This document shows, one piece after another, positions 7,811 to 14,875 of a stretch of DNA of 64,000 nucleotides. The stretch comes from Sandaracinomonas limnophila (lineage in GTDB: Bacteria > Bacteroidota > Bacteroidia > Cytophagales > Spirosomataceae): NCBI RefSeq assembly GCF_004005965.1, contig NZ_SACY01000003.1, positions 310,001 to 374,000 of the forward strand. Direction: 5' to 3'. Below the pieces are notes generated by a model. The model had not been told where the DNA came from and made no database searches. It saw nothing but the letters and a program-made list of their open reading frames with translations. The translations under genes were made by a program, and so were the position numbers. Numbering within the stretch: position 1 is the stretch's first letter; each line of letters opens with the position of its first letter.

Positions 7811-9055
7811 ATGAATAAGAACTTTCGTTGGGTAGTAGTAGCCCTTTTGTTTTTTGCAACAACGATCAATTATTTGGATCGTCAAGTAATTGGATTGTTG
7901 AAACCTACTTTGGAAAAAGAATTAAACTGGTCGGAAACGGATTACAGTTTTATTGTGATGTGTTTCACGGCAAGTTATGCCGTAGGATTATTGTTATTTG
8001 GAAAAATTATTGACAGCATTGGCAGTAAATTAGGTTACACTATTTCCATTATCATTTGGTCCATAGCCGCCATGGCACATGCCTTGGCAAAATCATCTTT
8101 CGGATTTGGGGCAGCAAGAGCAGCATTAGGTATTGGAGAAGCGGGTAATTTTCCGGCGGCCATCAAATCAGTAACCGAATGGTTCCCAAAACATGAACGT
8201 GCATTTGCTACGGGTATTTTTAATTCGGGAGCAAATATTGGAGCCATGGTAGCACCAGTGATGGTCCCATGGATTCTGGGTGCCTATGGTTGGCAGGAGG
8301 CCTTTTTGATCACAGGAGCTATTGGATTTATCTGGTTAATCTTTTGGATCATCTTTTACGAGCTCCCAAGTAAAAAAGGAATTGTTGTAAGAGAAATTGC
8401 AGAAGAAACAGAGACTGACGATGTAAAAATTCCGTATGCAAAATTGTTTACATTGAAACAGACATGGGTATTCATTGTTGGTAAATTTTTTACAGATCCC
8501 ATTTGGTGGTTCTTTTTATTTTGGCTGCCGTCTTATTTTAATACTACATTTGATTTAGATTTAAAGAAGCCAAGTATACACCTTGCAGTTTTGTTTACTT
8601 GTACATCTATTGGGAGTATAGGCGGTGGATTTATTCCTGGATGGTTGATGCGAAAAGGATGGCCTGTTTACAAGGCAAGAAAATATTCCATGTTGTTTTA
8701 TGCACTGTTAGCCGTACCCATTTTCATGGCAAAATATGCCACTAATATTTGGGAGGCTGTGGCACTCATCAGTTTAGCTGCTTCGGCGCATCAGGCATGG
8801 TCGGCCAATATATATACAACGGTTTCCGATATGCTACCCAAATCGGCAGTTAGTTCAGTAATTGGAATCGGTGGATTAGCAGGATCTTTGGGAGGCGTTA
8901 TATTTCCCTTAATTATAGGCCTTATTTTAGAGTCATATAAATCAAATGGACAAATCACAGAAGGCTACAACCTAATTTTTATTATCTGTGGAATGGCTTA
9001 TGTTTTTGCTTGGGGATTGATACATGTAATTAATCCGAAACTGGTAAAAGTGTAA
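7811..9055 (+). CDS. MFS transporter, hexuronate (ExuT/GudP-like) type
   Basis: A 414-residue inner-membrane carrier of the major facilitator superfamily, anion:cation symporter group. It starts with the family-typical INYLDRQVIG in helix 1 and has about 12 hydrophobic segments. ALGIGEAGNFPAAIK and the WFPKHERAFATGIFNSG loop (helices 4-5) are strongly characteristic of hexuronate/galactarate carriers. Its ATG abuts the SDR stop codon, indicating translational coupling. With UxuA, GH67 and the SDR next door, the cargo is most likely glucuronate or a related hexuronate released from xylan. The stop codon is followed after 2 bp by heptamer array C. Confidence 0.92.
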   Translation: MNKNFRWVVVALLFFATTINYLDRQVIGLLKPTLEKELNWSETDYSFIVMCFTASYAVGLLLFGKIIDSIGSKLGYTISIIIWSIAAMAHALAKSSFGFGAARAALGIGEAGNFPAAIKSVTEWFPKHERAFATGIFNSGANIGAMVAPVMVPWILGAYGWQEAFLITGAIGFIWLIFWIIFYELPSKKGIVVREIAEETETDDVKIPYAKLFTLKQTWVFIVGKFFTDPIWWFFLFWLPSYFNTTFDLDLKKPSIHLAVLFTCTSIGSIGGGFIPGWLMRKGWPVYKARKYSMLFYALLAVPIFMAKYATNIWEAVALISLAASAHQAWSANIYTTVSDMLPKSAVSSVIGIGGLAGSLGGVIFPLIIGLILESYKSNGQITEGYNLIFIICGMAYVFAWGLIHVINPKLVKV

Positions 9056-9057
9056 AA

Positions 9058-9168
9058 GGGATAAGGGATGAGGGATGAAGGATTAGGGATTAGGGATTAG
9101 GGATGAGGGATAAGGTGTTAGGTTTTAGGGAAAATTATTATACCTTATACCTTATACCTTATCCCTTA
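9058..9168. repeat. Heptamer tandem array C (GGGATNA x11, then TACCTTA x4)
   Basis: Eleven consecutive 7-bp units run 9058-9134: GGGATAA, GGGATGA x2, AGGATTA, GGGATTA x2, GGGATGA, GGGATAA, GGTGTTA, GGTTTTA, GGGAAAA. After 6 bp come four inverted units (9141-9168): TACCTTA x3 and TCCCTTA. The two parts can pair, for example GGGATAAGGT (9107-9116) with ACCTTATCCC (9156-9165). The array fills the whole gap between two convergent genes and extends into the last codons of the minus-strand gene. It may act as a bidirectional terminator. Confidence 0.9.
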
Positions 9169-11294
9169 AATATCTTCCAAAGTTTTTCTACAAACTCCTT
9201 GTTTGCCTTTTCTGCTTGAAGAATAAAATCATTTGATTTCCAATCTCCAATAACTTTTTTCATTTCTTCCTCATTACCAAACATGGCTAATCTGAACGGA
9301 TCTTGAAAATCCTTTTTACGAGAGTTTTTAATCCCATCTGCTAGATTTTGTGAAACGATTATGGCTTTATTTAACCAAGCAGTAAATGTTTCCTTTTCGT
9401 AAAGTTCTTTTTTACCAAGAACCTGAATTAGACCATTCAAGGCATTTTCAAATTTTTGGTCTGGATATAATTTAGCTTGTGCTTGATAAAATTGATGTAC
9501 TTGTAACCAAGAATTTACTTTTCCAGATTTTATATTATTTTTCAATTCCTGCAATGCACTTTTAGGAATTAATTGTCCACCAACATTTTCCCAATCAACA
9601 ATCGGTGTACTTTTCGAAATGGTTTCTTTTAATAATAGTATTGGGTCTTTGGATTGATTTCTCTCCATTGTTGCCAATAATTCTTTTGCAGCGTGGTAAT
9701 ATAAAATATCTTTAAACGCATGATAGGCTTTGTATACCTTGGCAATTTTGGTTTTCTTTTTCGAATTCTCAATTCCATCCACATATAACTCTAGATTTTC
9801 ATTGGCATTCTTCGGGTCATTCAACCATTCCTGTCCTGCCCATTTTTCGAATAAATTAATGGCATTCAATAATTCAAAAACGGTATCTGGTGCGAGGTAA
9901 TCAAATTCTAATAAATCGTCTTTTACCAAACGCTGATCTCGAGCCTCAAATTTCCATGCATTACGTGCAATCGCATACATGTTGTATAAAAACCAATAAG
10001 CAGGAATAATTAATAATCCGCCTGTTTTATCATCATTTCCAATCAAAGAAAATGGAATAGGATTGTGAATTTCTGCTGGATAATTTCCTTTAGAGATCAG
10101 GTTAAAGGATGCAAATTTAGAGTTATGCTTCAAAGCAACAGACAAACCAGGCCAAAATCCACGGCCCGCTTGCAACTCTCCATCCGCTCCTCTTGAGTTA
10201 TGGTTTGAACCTAAGGTTGCTCCAGCAGCCATATTACTTTGCCCCTGAACCACGGCCGCACATAAAAACGAATTGTTATGGTGTTGTTCATGGGCGGGAT
10301 AAATCAATGCATTTAATACTTCACAGCATGAAATAGTTGAATTACTTCCTAGATAAGAGTTAATCAATCGAGCACCGTATTTCAATTGAGAATGGGCCGC
10401 TAATATAAATCGAACAGCTTTAACGCCATAAAAAATCCGACAACCTTCATGGATTATACCGTTTACCAATTCACAACCTTCCCCAATTTGACTAGGTGCC
10501 TCAGGCACAGACAAAATACTTAAATTCTTTAATTTATTGGCTCCCTTGATGTAGGTATCAGGACCCATATTTACATCTTTGATGATACCCGTATTTTTAA
10601 TAACTGTACGGTCGCCAATTTGTCCATAAAATCCTCTTTCACTAGAAAACTCCTTCAAAGTCATTTCTATATACTTTTCTTGAAGTGCTTTATCATCTCT
10701 GTTTCTTGTCCACAAATAGGCATCTCCTGGTTTCATTTGTAAAAATGGAATTACCTTTCGACCACCATTTTCATTTCCTAATTCCAACCAAATACGTATT
10801 TTTTCTTCCTCACCTTTTTTTACACTTCCGTTTCCAAATTTTGCTGTGGCGGTAGTTGCCAATTCATTTACCTGCAAAATCATCACTTCGTTTCCCACCT
10901 GGTAATGCGACAACATATTGACCCTATCAATGGCCACGTTATCTGCAAAATCGCAAGAAATAATAGTTGAATTATACAAACCAACCGGCATTCGAAGATT
11001 TTTAAATTCAAGAAAACAATTTTCTAATTTTCCAATTCGGTTGATGCCAAAAAAACGACAATTTTTTACCAAATGCGCATTAAATCCTTCTTTTACGAAA
11101 ATGTCTTTCCAGTTTTCTGCCTCATTTAGGTTAGATTCTAAAATATTTATTTCACGAATAGACAAGGGTCTAAAAATGGATTTGTCAACTTTTTGGTCAC
11201 GAAAAACAAACTCATCTGCACCTTGCTGCAAATAATCTCCACTAACAAATTGAAAGCCTAACTCAGCTAAGGGTTTTTTATAAATTTTATTCAT
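9159..11294 (-). CDS. DUF4954-like left-handed beta-helix (hexapeptide repeat) protein
   Basis: A 711-residue protein resembling the Bacteroidota family DUF4954. Residues ~60-400 contain many loosely spaced hexapeptide-like turns (for example GRDGVKNTGII-type repeats, AATLGSNHNSRG, GYLGSNST-like strands), as in left-handed beta-helix sugar nucleotidyl/acyltransferases. The C-terminal ~300 residues are helical and charged. It has no signal peptide or membrane helix. The enzymatic role is unknown to me; a nucleotide-sugar-related function is only a guess from the fold. The ATG overlaps the stop of the upstream VOC gene (ATGA), so the two are translationally coupled. The last codons (Lys-Gly-stop) lie inside heptamer array C. 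Confidence 0.75.
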   Translation of the reverse strand: MNKIYKKPLAELGFQFVSGDYLQQGADEFVFRDQKVDKSIFRPLSIREINILESNLNEAENWKDIFVKEGFNAHLVKNCRFFGINRIGKLENCFLEFKNLRMPVGLYNSTIISCDFADNVAIDRVNMLSHYQVGNEVMILQVNELATTATAKFGNGSVKKGEEEKIRIWLELGNENGGRKVIPFLQMKPGDAYLWTRNRDDKALQEKYIEMTLKEFSSERGFYGQIGDRTVIKNTGIIKDVNMGPDTYIKGANKLKNLSILSVPEAPSQIGEGCELVNGIIHEGCRIFYGVKAVRFILAAHSQLKYGARLINSYLGSNSTISCCEVLNALIYPAHEQHHNNSFLCAAVVQGQSNMAAGATLGSNHNSRGADGELQAGRGFWPGLSVALKHNSKFASFNLISKGNYPAEIHNPIPFSLIGNDDKTGGLLIIPAYWFLYNMYAIARNAWKFEARDQRLVKDDLLEFDYLAPDTVFELLNAINLFEKWAGQEWLNDPKNANENLELYVDGIENSKKKTKIAKVYKAYHAFKDILYYHAAKELLATMERNQSKDPILLLKETISKSTPIVDWENVGGQLIPKSALQELKNNIKSGKVNSWLQVHQFYQAQAKLYPDQKFENALNGLIQVLGKKELYEKETFTAWLNKAIIVSQNLADGIKNSRKKDFQDPFRLAMFGNEEEMKKVIGDWKSNDFILQAEKANKEFVEKLWKIFKG

Positions 11295-11683
11295 TTTTCG
11301 TATAATTCTAAGGGTAGAAAATCGGGATCTTCAAAAAAGGTGAATCGTTTGCCAGTAAACTCATCTACTCGAATGGGCTCAGTGGAAATTCCTAAACTTT
11401 GCAAATGCTCAATACTTTTTTCGATATTATCTACTTCAAAGGCGAGATGTCGCAAGCCGCTTGCTTCGGGTCTACTTGGTCTTTGGGGTGGATTAGGAAA
11501 TGAAAACAATTCAATTACATAATTGTCACCAATGGCCAAATCCAATTTATAGGAATCTCGTTCTTTCCTATAAATTTCCTGAACGATTTTTAGTCCAAGT
11601 CCATCCACATAAAAGCTCTTTGATTTTTCGTAATCAGAACAAATTATGGCAATGTGATGTACTTTTTTTAGACCTAAACCCAT
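11291..11683 (-). CDS. VOC-family (glyoxalase/dioxygenase superfamily) protein, YaeR-like
   Basis: A 130-residue single-domain vicinal-oxygen-chelate protein. Two beta-alpha-beta-beta-beta modules are visible: KKVHHIAIICSDYEKSKSFY near the N terminus and GLRHLAFEVDNIEKSIEHL from about residue 76. Candidate metal ligands are the His of HHIAI, the Glu of VIELF, the His of RHLAF and the Glu of LELYE near the C terminus. That pattern matches glyoxalase I-like and YaeR/SMU1112c-type proteins. The substrate is not predictable. It is 1 bp downstream of the GH130 gene and overlaps the DUF4954-like gene by 4 bp, so it sits in the middle of a three-gene minus-strand operon. Confidence 0.88.
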   Translation of the reverse strand: MGLGLKKVHHIAIICSDYEKSKSFYVDGLGLKIVQEIYRKERDSYKLDLAIGDNYVIELFSFPNPPQRPSRPEASGLRHLAFEVDNIEKSIEHLQSLGISTEPIRVDEFTGKRFTFFEDPDFLPLELYEK

Positions 11684-11684
11684 T

Positions 11685-12794
11685 TTATTTATCCTTAATG
11701 GCTACAGCAATTTTAGAATCAGCTGTTCCGTAATATAAATACCACTTTTTGCCCACATGTGCTAAACCTTCAATGAAACAAACCTCATTGACCTCTCCTA
11801 CTTTTTCGTAATCCTTATTGGGCCAAATAAAAGGATTATCTGTTCTTTTCAATAACTTATAGGGTTCTTTTGAGGAGAATAAAGCCTGACCAGCTGAATA
11901 AGTAAACTTTGGAAATTGAGAAGTTCCAAAATTTAAAGAATTACTTCCATTATATAGCATTAAAATGCCCTGTTGGGTTAATAAGGCATACGGGCCTGGT
12001 TCTACCAAACGACTATCAAAATAACCTTTCCTTGGTCCCAAGACAGCAATTCTTTCTTTATTTTCTTCATCTTCACAAATCTCCCAATTCTTCAAATCAG
12101 TTGATTTAGCTAAAAACAAATTTGTATCACCGAAATACATCCAATAAAACCCATTAATTTTTTTGGAAATCATAGAGGTACCTATATTCTCCACCACTAA
12201 AGCACCAGATTTAGACCAAAGGTTGATGTATTTTTCAGACTTAAAAAGTGGGCCAATCTTTGTCCAAGTAAGTAAATCTTTAGAAAACGCTCCACAAAGC
12301 CTAGCCGTCTTCCCATCATAGGAAGTATAGGTTAAAAAATATCCACCGTCTTCGGTTTGGACAATTCGAGGATCTTCAATTCCTCCTTTTTGTTCATATT
12401 TCAAAAATTCGTCTTTATCAGGGAAAAGTATAGGTTTTGGATTTTTCTTAAAATGAATACCGTCTGAAGAAGTTGCTAATCCAATTCGCGACATCCCTGT
12501 TGAATCTTGTGCTCGATAAAGCAAACAAAATACTTTACTTTCCACTTTGCTCACCTTGCTCACTTTGCTTACTAAAACCACGCAAGGATTCAACACATTC
12601 CTAGCTTCCCAAAAAACTTTTTTACCAGAAACGGGGCAGAGAAATTCTTGAGATAAGGATGGTGACAAAATAGGATTTTGATTATCCTGTTTTTTAAAAT
12701 TGTTTAGTTGCCAATTTTGGGCAAAAAGAAAATTAATCGTACACAAAAATGTGAAAACAAGAACGAAAAGTCTATTTTTACGAATCTGAATCAT
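11685..12794 (-). CDS. Secreted GH130-like glycosidase/phosphorylase
   Basis: A ~369-residue five-bladed beta-propeller glycosidase-like protein with an N-terminal signal peptide ending near LFAQ. Typical GH130 features are LLYRAQD, SRIGLATSSDGIHF, GGIEDPRIV (containing the catalytic-region Asp) and YFLTYTSYDGK. GH130 enzymes phosphorolyse or hydrolyse beta-mannosides; a signal peptide argues for hydrolysis in the periplasm rather than phosphorolysis. GH43/GH32-type propellers are the alternative. I start at ATG 12794; a TTG two codons upstream is also open. A -7 box lies immediately upstream. An odd Val-Ser-Lys triple repeat (9-bp DNA repeats at 12543-12569) interrupts the region before LLYRA. 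Confidence 0.82.
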   Translation of the reverse strand: MIQIRKNRLFVLVFTFLCTINFLFAQNWQLNNFKKQDNQNPILSPSLSQEFLCPVSGKKVFWEARNVLNPCVVLVSKVSKVSKVESKVFCLLYRAQDSTGMSRIGLATSSDGIHFKKNPKPILFPDKDEFLKYEQKGGIEDPRIVQTEDGGYFLTYTSYDGKTARLCGAFSKDLLTWTKIGPLFKSEKYINLWSKSGALVVENIGTSMISKKINGFYWMYFGDTNLFLAKSTDLKNWEICEDEENKERIAVLGPRKGYFDSRLVEPGPYALLTQQGILMLYNGSNSLNFGTSQFPKFTYSAGQALFSSKEPYKLLKRTDNPFIWPNKDYEKVGEVNEVCFIEGLAHVGKKWYLYYGTADSKIAVAIKDK

Positions 12795-12797
12795 AAA

Positions 12798-12805
12798 CAA
12801 AGTTA
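12798..12805 (-). promoter_or_regulatory. Candidate -7 promoter box (TAACTTTG) with very short leader
   Basis: The minus-strand octamer TAACTTTG matches TAnnTTTG exactly and ends only 3 bp before the GH130-like ATG at 12794. If used, transcription would start at or inside the start codon, giving a leaderless or nearly leaderless mRNA. No -33 TTG is visible. The divergent flavoprotein gene starts 22 bp from this ATG, so both promoters must overlap or lie in coding sequence. Confidence 0.35.
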
Positions 12806-12815
12806 TTAAATTTCA

Positions 12816-14030
12816 TTGAAAGTTGTCATAATAGGAGGAGGAGCTGCAGGATTTTTCGCAGCATTGTCAGTAAAAAAACACCATTCAGGTGCTGAAGTTA
12901 CCATTTTAGAAAAATCCAGTAAGTTTTTGGCAAAAGTCAAGGTTTCGGGTGGCGGAAGATGTAATGTAACTAATGCGACATTTAATAACCGAGTTTTGTC
13001 AGAAAAATATCCTAGAGGTGAAAAATTTCTTAGAAAGGCATTTGAAGAATTTAATGCTAAAGACACCTTTGAATGGTTTGAAACAAGAAATGTTGCCCTT
13101 CACACTTATCCTGACAATTGTGTTTTCCCAAAGGCAAATGACTCACAAGTTATCATCGACTGTTTCATGCGAGAAGCACATCGATTAGGAATAGACTTAT
13201 TTACAAGTGAAGGGGTAAAAGAAATAAAAAAATCAGGTAATAATTTTCTCCTAATTACTCAAACTGGTGAATATACTGCAGACAAGGTTATTTTAACTAC
13301 TGGCGGACAGCCAAAAATTGAAGGATTTAGCATATTATCAAATTTTGACTTACAAATAATTCCACCTGTCCCATCACTTTTCTCTTTCAATATTTCTGAT
13401 ACAAAATTACACATGTTAATGGGTAATGTAATTGAAAATGCAAGTGCAAGAATTGAAGGTTTAAAATTGAAAGGAATAGGACCTATCTTAGTAACGCATT
13501 GGGGTTTGAGCGGGCCATCAATTTTACAATTATCTGCATGGGGGGCACGAGTATTAAATGAAAAAAATTACAAATTCAATTTACTCGTTAATTGGCTAGG
13601 GGATTTCACAGAAATGCAAACAAAAGAAATTCTAGAAAATGCAATTATGAGCCATGGAAATAAATTACTTTTAAATTTTTGTCCCTTCCCTTTCACCAAT
13701 AGATTTTGGGCTTATTTATTAGAAAAAAATAATTTTACTGAAACTCTAAAATGGAAAGAACTTCAGGGGAAATTATTCAACAAATTACTAAATACCTTGA
13801 TCAATGACCCTTTTAAAGTAGAAGGAAAAACGACTTTCAAAGAAGAATTTGTCACTGCAGGAGGAGTTTCTTTGGAAGAAATAGATGTTCAAACGATGCA
13901 ATCGAAAAAAGTGCCGGGACTTTACTTTGCAGGAGAGGTCATGGACCTTGATGGCATAACAGGCGGATTTAATTTTCAAGCAGCCTGGACAACAGGATTT
14001 ATTGCCGGAAAACTCAAGCCAATTAAATAG
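12816..14030 (+). CDS. HI0933/YhiN-family flavoprotein (NAD(P)/FAD-dependent oxidoreductase)
   Basis: A 404-residue cytosolic FAD-binding protein of the HI0933/YhiN family, whose substrate is unknown. VVIIGGGAAGFFAA (3-16) is the dinucleotide-binding Rossmann motif. The family-specific KVKVSGGGRCNVTN follows near residue 40. The C-terminal GGVSLEEID and LYFAGEVMDLDGITGGFNFQ segments complete FAD binding. The start codon is TTG at 12816: the same frame has a TAA at 12807 and no ATG between. The TTG places the first glycine-rich strand at the usual distance. It is divergent from the GH130 gene with almost no gap. Confidence 0.92.
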   Translation: MKVVIIGGGAAGFFAALSVKKHHSGAEVTILEKSSKFLAKVKVSGGGRCNVTNATFNNRVLSEKYPRGEKFLRKAFEEFNAKDTFEWFETRNVALHTYPDNCVFPKANDSQVIIDCFMREAHRLGIDLFTSEGVKEIKKSGNNFLLITQTGEYTADKVILTTGGQPKIEGFSILSNFDLQIIPPVPSLFSFNISDTKLHMLMGNVIENASARIEGLKLKGIGPILVTHWGLSGPSILQLSAWGARVLNEKNYKFNLLVNWLGDFTEMQTKEILENAIMSHGNKLLLNFCPFPFTNRFWAYLLEKNNFTETLKWKELQGKLFNKLLNTLINDPFKVEGKTTFKEEFVTAGGVSLEEIDVQTMQSKKVPGLYFAGEVMDLDGITGGFNFQAAWTTGFIAGKLKPIK

Positions 14031-14076
14031 CCAATTTTAATTATTATTATTAATTTTATAGCTTAATAATTTACCA

Positions 14077-14802
14077 ATGACCGCTCAGATAGAAGAACCT
14101 ATTGAAGCTTTTCCCTACACCCCTCCCACCGAGGAAATCAAAGCCAAATACAAGCATATTTTTGAATTGAAGGTCCCCATCAAGGTGCCCTTCCCAAAAT
14201 TATTATTTGACAAAACCTTGGCTTTATTTTTCTTTTTGGCTACTTCACCAATTTTGATTTTTCTATGGATTTTCAATTTTTTTGAAGGAATACTAATTCC
14301 TGAAAATAAAGGACCCTTATTCTTTTATTATAATGGCGTTAGCCACGGAAAGGTATTCAAAAAATGGAAAATCAGATTGATTAAAGAAAAATACATTGAC
14401 AAGGATCTTCAGGCAAAGGGCGATTGGCATGCCTACAAAAACGAATGGATGCCTGAAGCAAGAACCTATATGGGTCGATTCGTCAAAAAAACATACTTAG
14501 ACGAAATTCCCCAATTTTACTTGATACTGAAAGGAGATATGTCTTTTGTAGGTCCTCGACCGCTAGCTGTTCATCACTACGAACGGGATTTGGCCCAAGG
14601 TAATGTAACCCGAAAATTGGTACGCGGAGGTTTATTAGGTTACGGACACGTTAGAAAAGGAACTTCTGATTTTGGAAAACCCGATTTTGAATACGAATAC
14701 GTTCATCGATATCTGACTTTATCTCCTTGGAAACTTCTATTAACAGACCTGTATGTTATTTGGAAGGGAATAGTTGTGGTTGCAAAAGCAGGGGGGCATT
14801 AA
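14077..14802 (+). CDS. Bacterial sugar transferase (undecaprenyl-phosphate glycosyl-1-phosphate transferase type)
   Basis: A 241-residue member of the polyisoprenyl-phosphate hexose-1-phosphate transferase family (PF02397), which loads the first sugar phosphate on the lipid carrier for exopolysaccharide or O-antigen. A membrane helix lies at about residues 47-70 (LALFFFLATSPILIFLWIF), preceded by the basic KLLFDK. The catalytic motif region appears as KTYLDEIPQFYLILKGDMSFVGPRP. RGGLLGYGHVRKG follows. It lacks the N-terminal multi-helix domain of WcaJ-like proteins, so it is a short PglC-like monotopic form. The stop codon directly adjoins heptamer array D. Confidence 0.88.
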   Translation: MTAQIEEPIEAFPYTPPTEEIKAKYKHIFELKVPIKVPFPKLLFDKTLALFFFLATSPILIFLWIFNFFEGILIPENKGPLFFYYNGVSHGKVFKKWKIRLIKEKYIDKDLQAKGDWHAYKNEWMPEARTYMGRFVKKTYLDEIPQFYLILKGDMSFVGPRPLAVHHYERDLAQGNVTRKLVRGGLLGYGHVRKGTSDFGKPDFEYEYVHRYLTLSPWKLLLTDLYVIWKGIVVVAKAGGH

Positions 14803-14875
14803 TAAGGTATAAGGTATAAGGGATAAGGTATAAAAATTAATCCCTTATACCTTATACCTTATACCTTATCCCTTT
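14803..14875. repeat. Heptamer inverted array D (TAAGGTA) forming a long perfect hairpin
   Basis: Four units (14803-14830: TAAGGTA, TAAGGTA, TAAGGGA, TAAGGTA), a 10-bp spacer, then five inverted units (14841-14875: TCCCTTA, TACCTTA x3, TCCCTTT). Bases 14802-14824 pair perfectly with 14840-14862, giving a 23-bp stem with a 15-nt loop. The array fills the whole gap between two convergent genes, from the last base of one stop codon to the stop of glmS. It could terminate transcription from both sides. The units are the same family as array C. Confidence 0.92.

Noticed and set aside
9058-9168. Possible CRISPR array
   Set aside because: The units are 7 bp and directly adjacent, with no unique spacers, and no cas genes are in the window.
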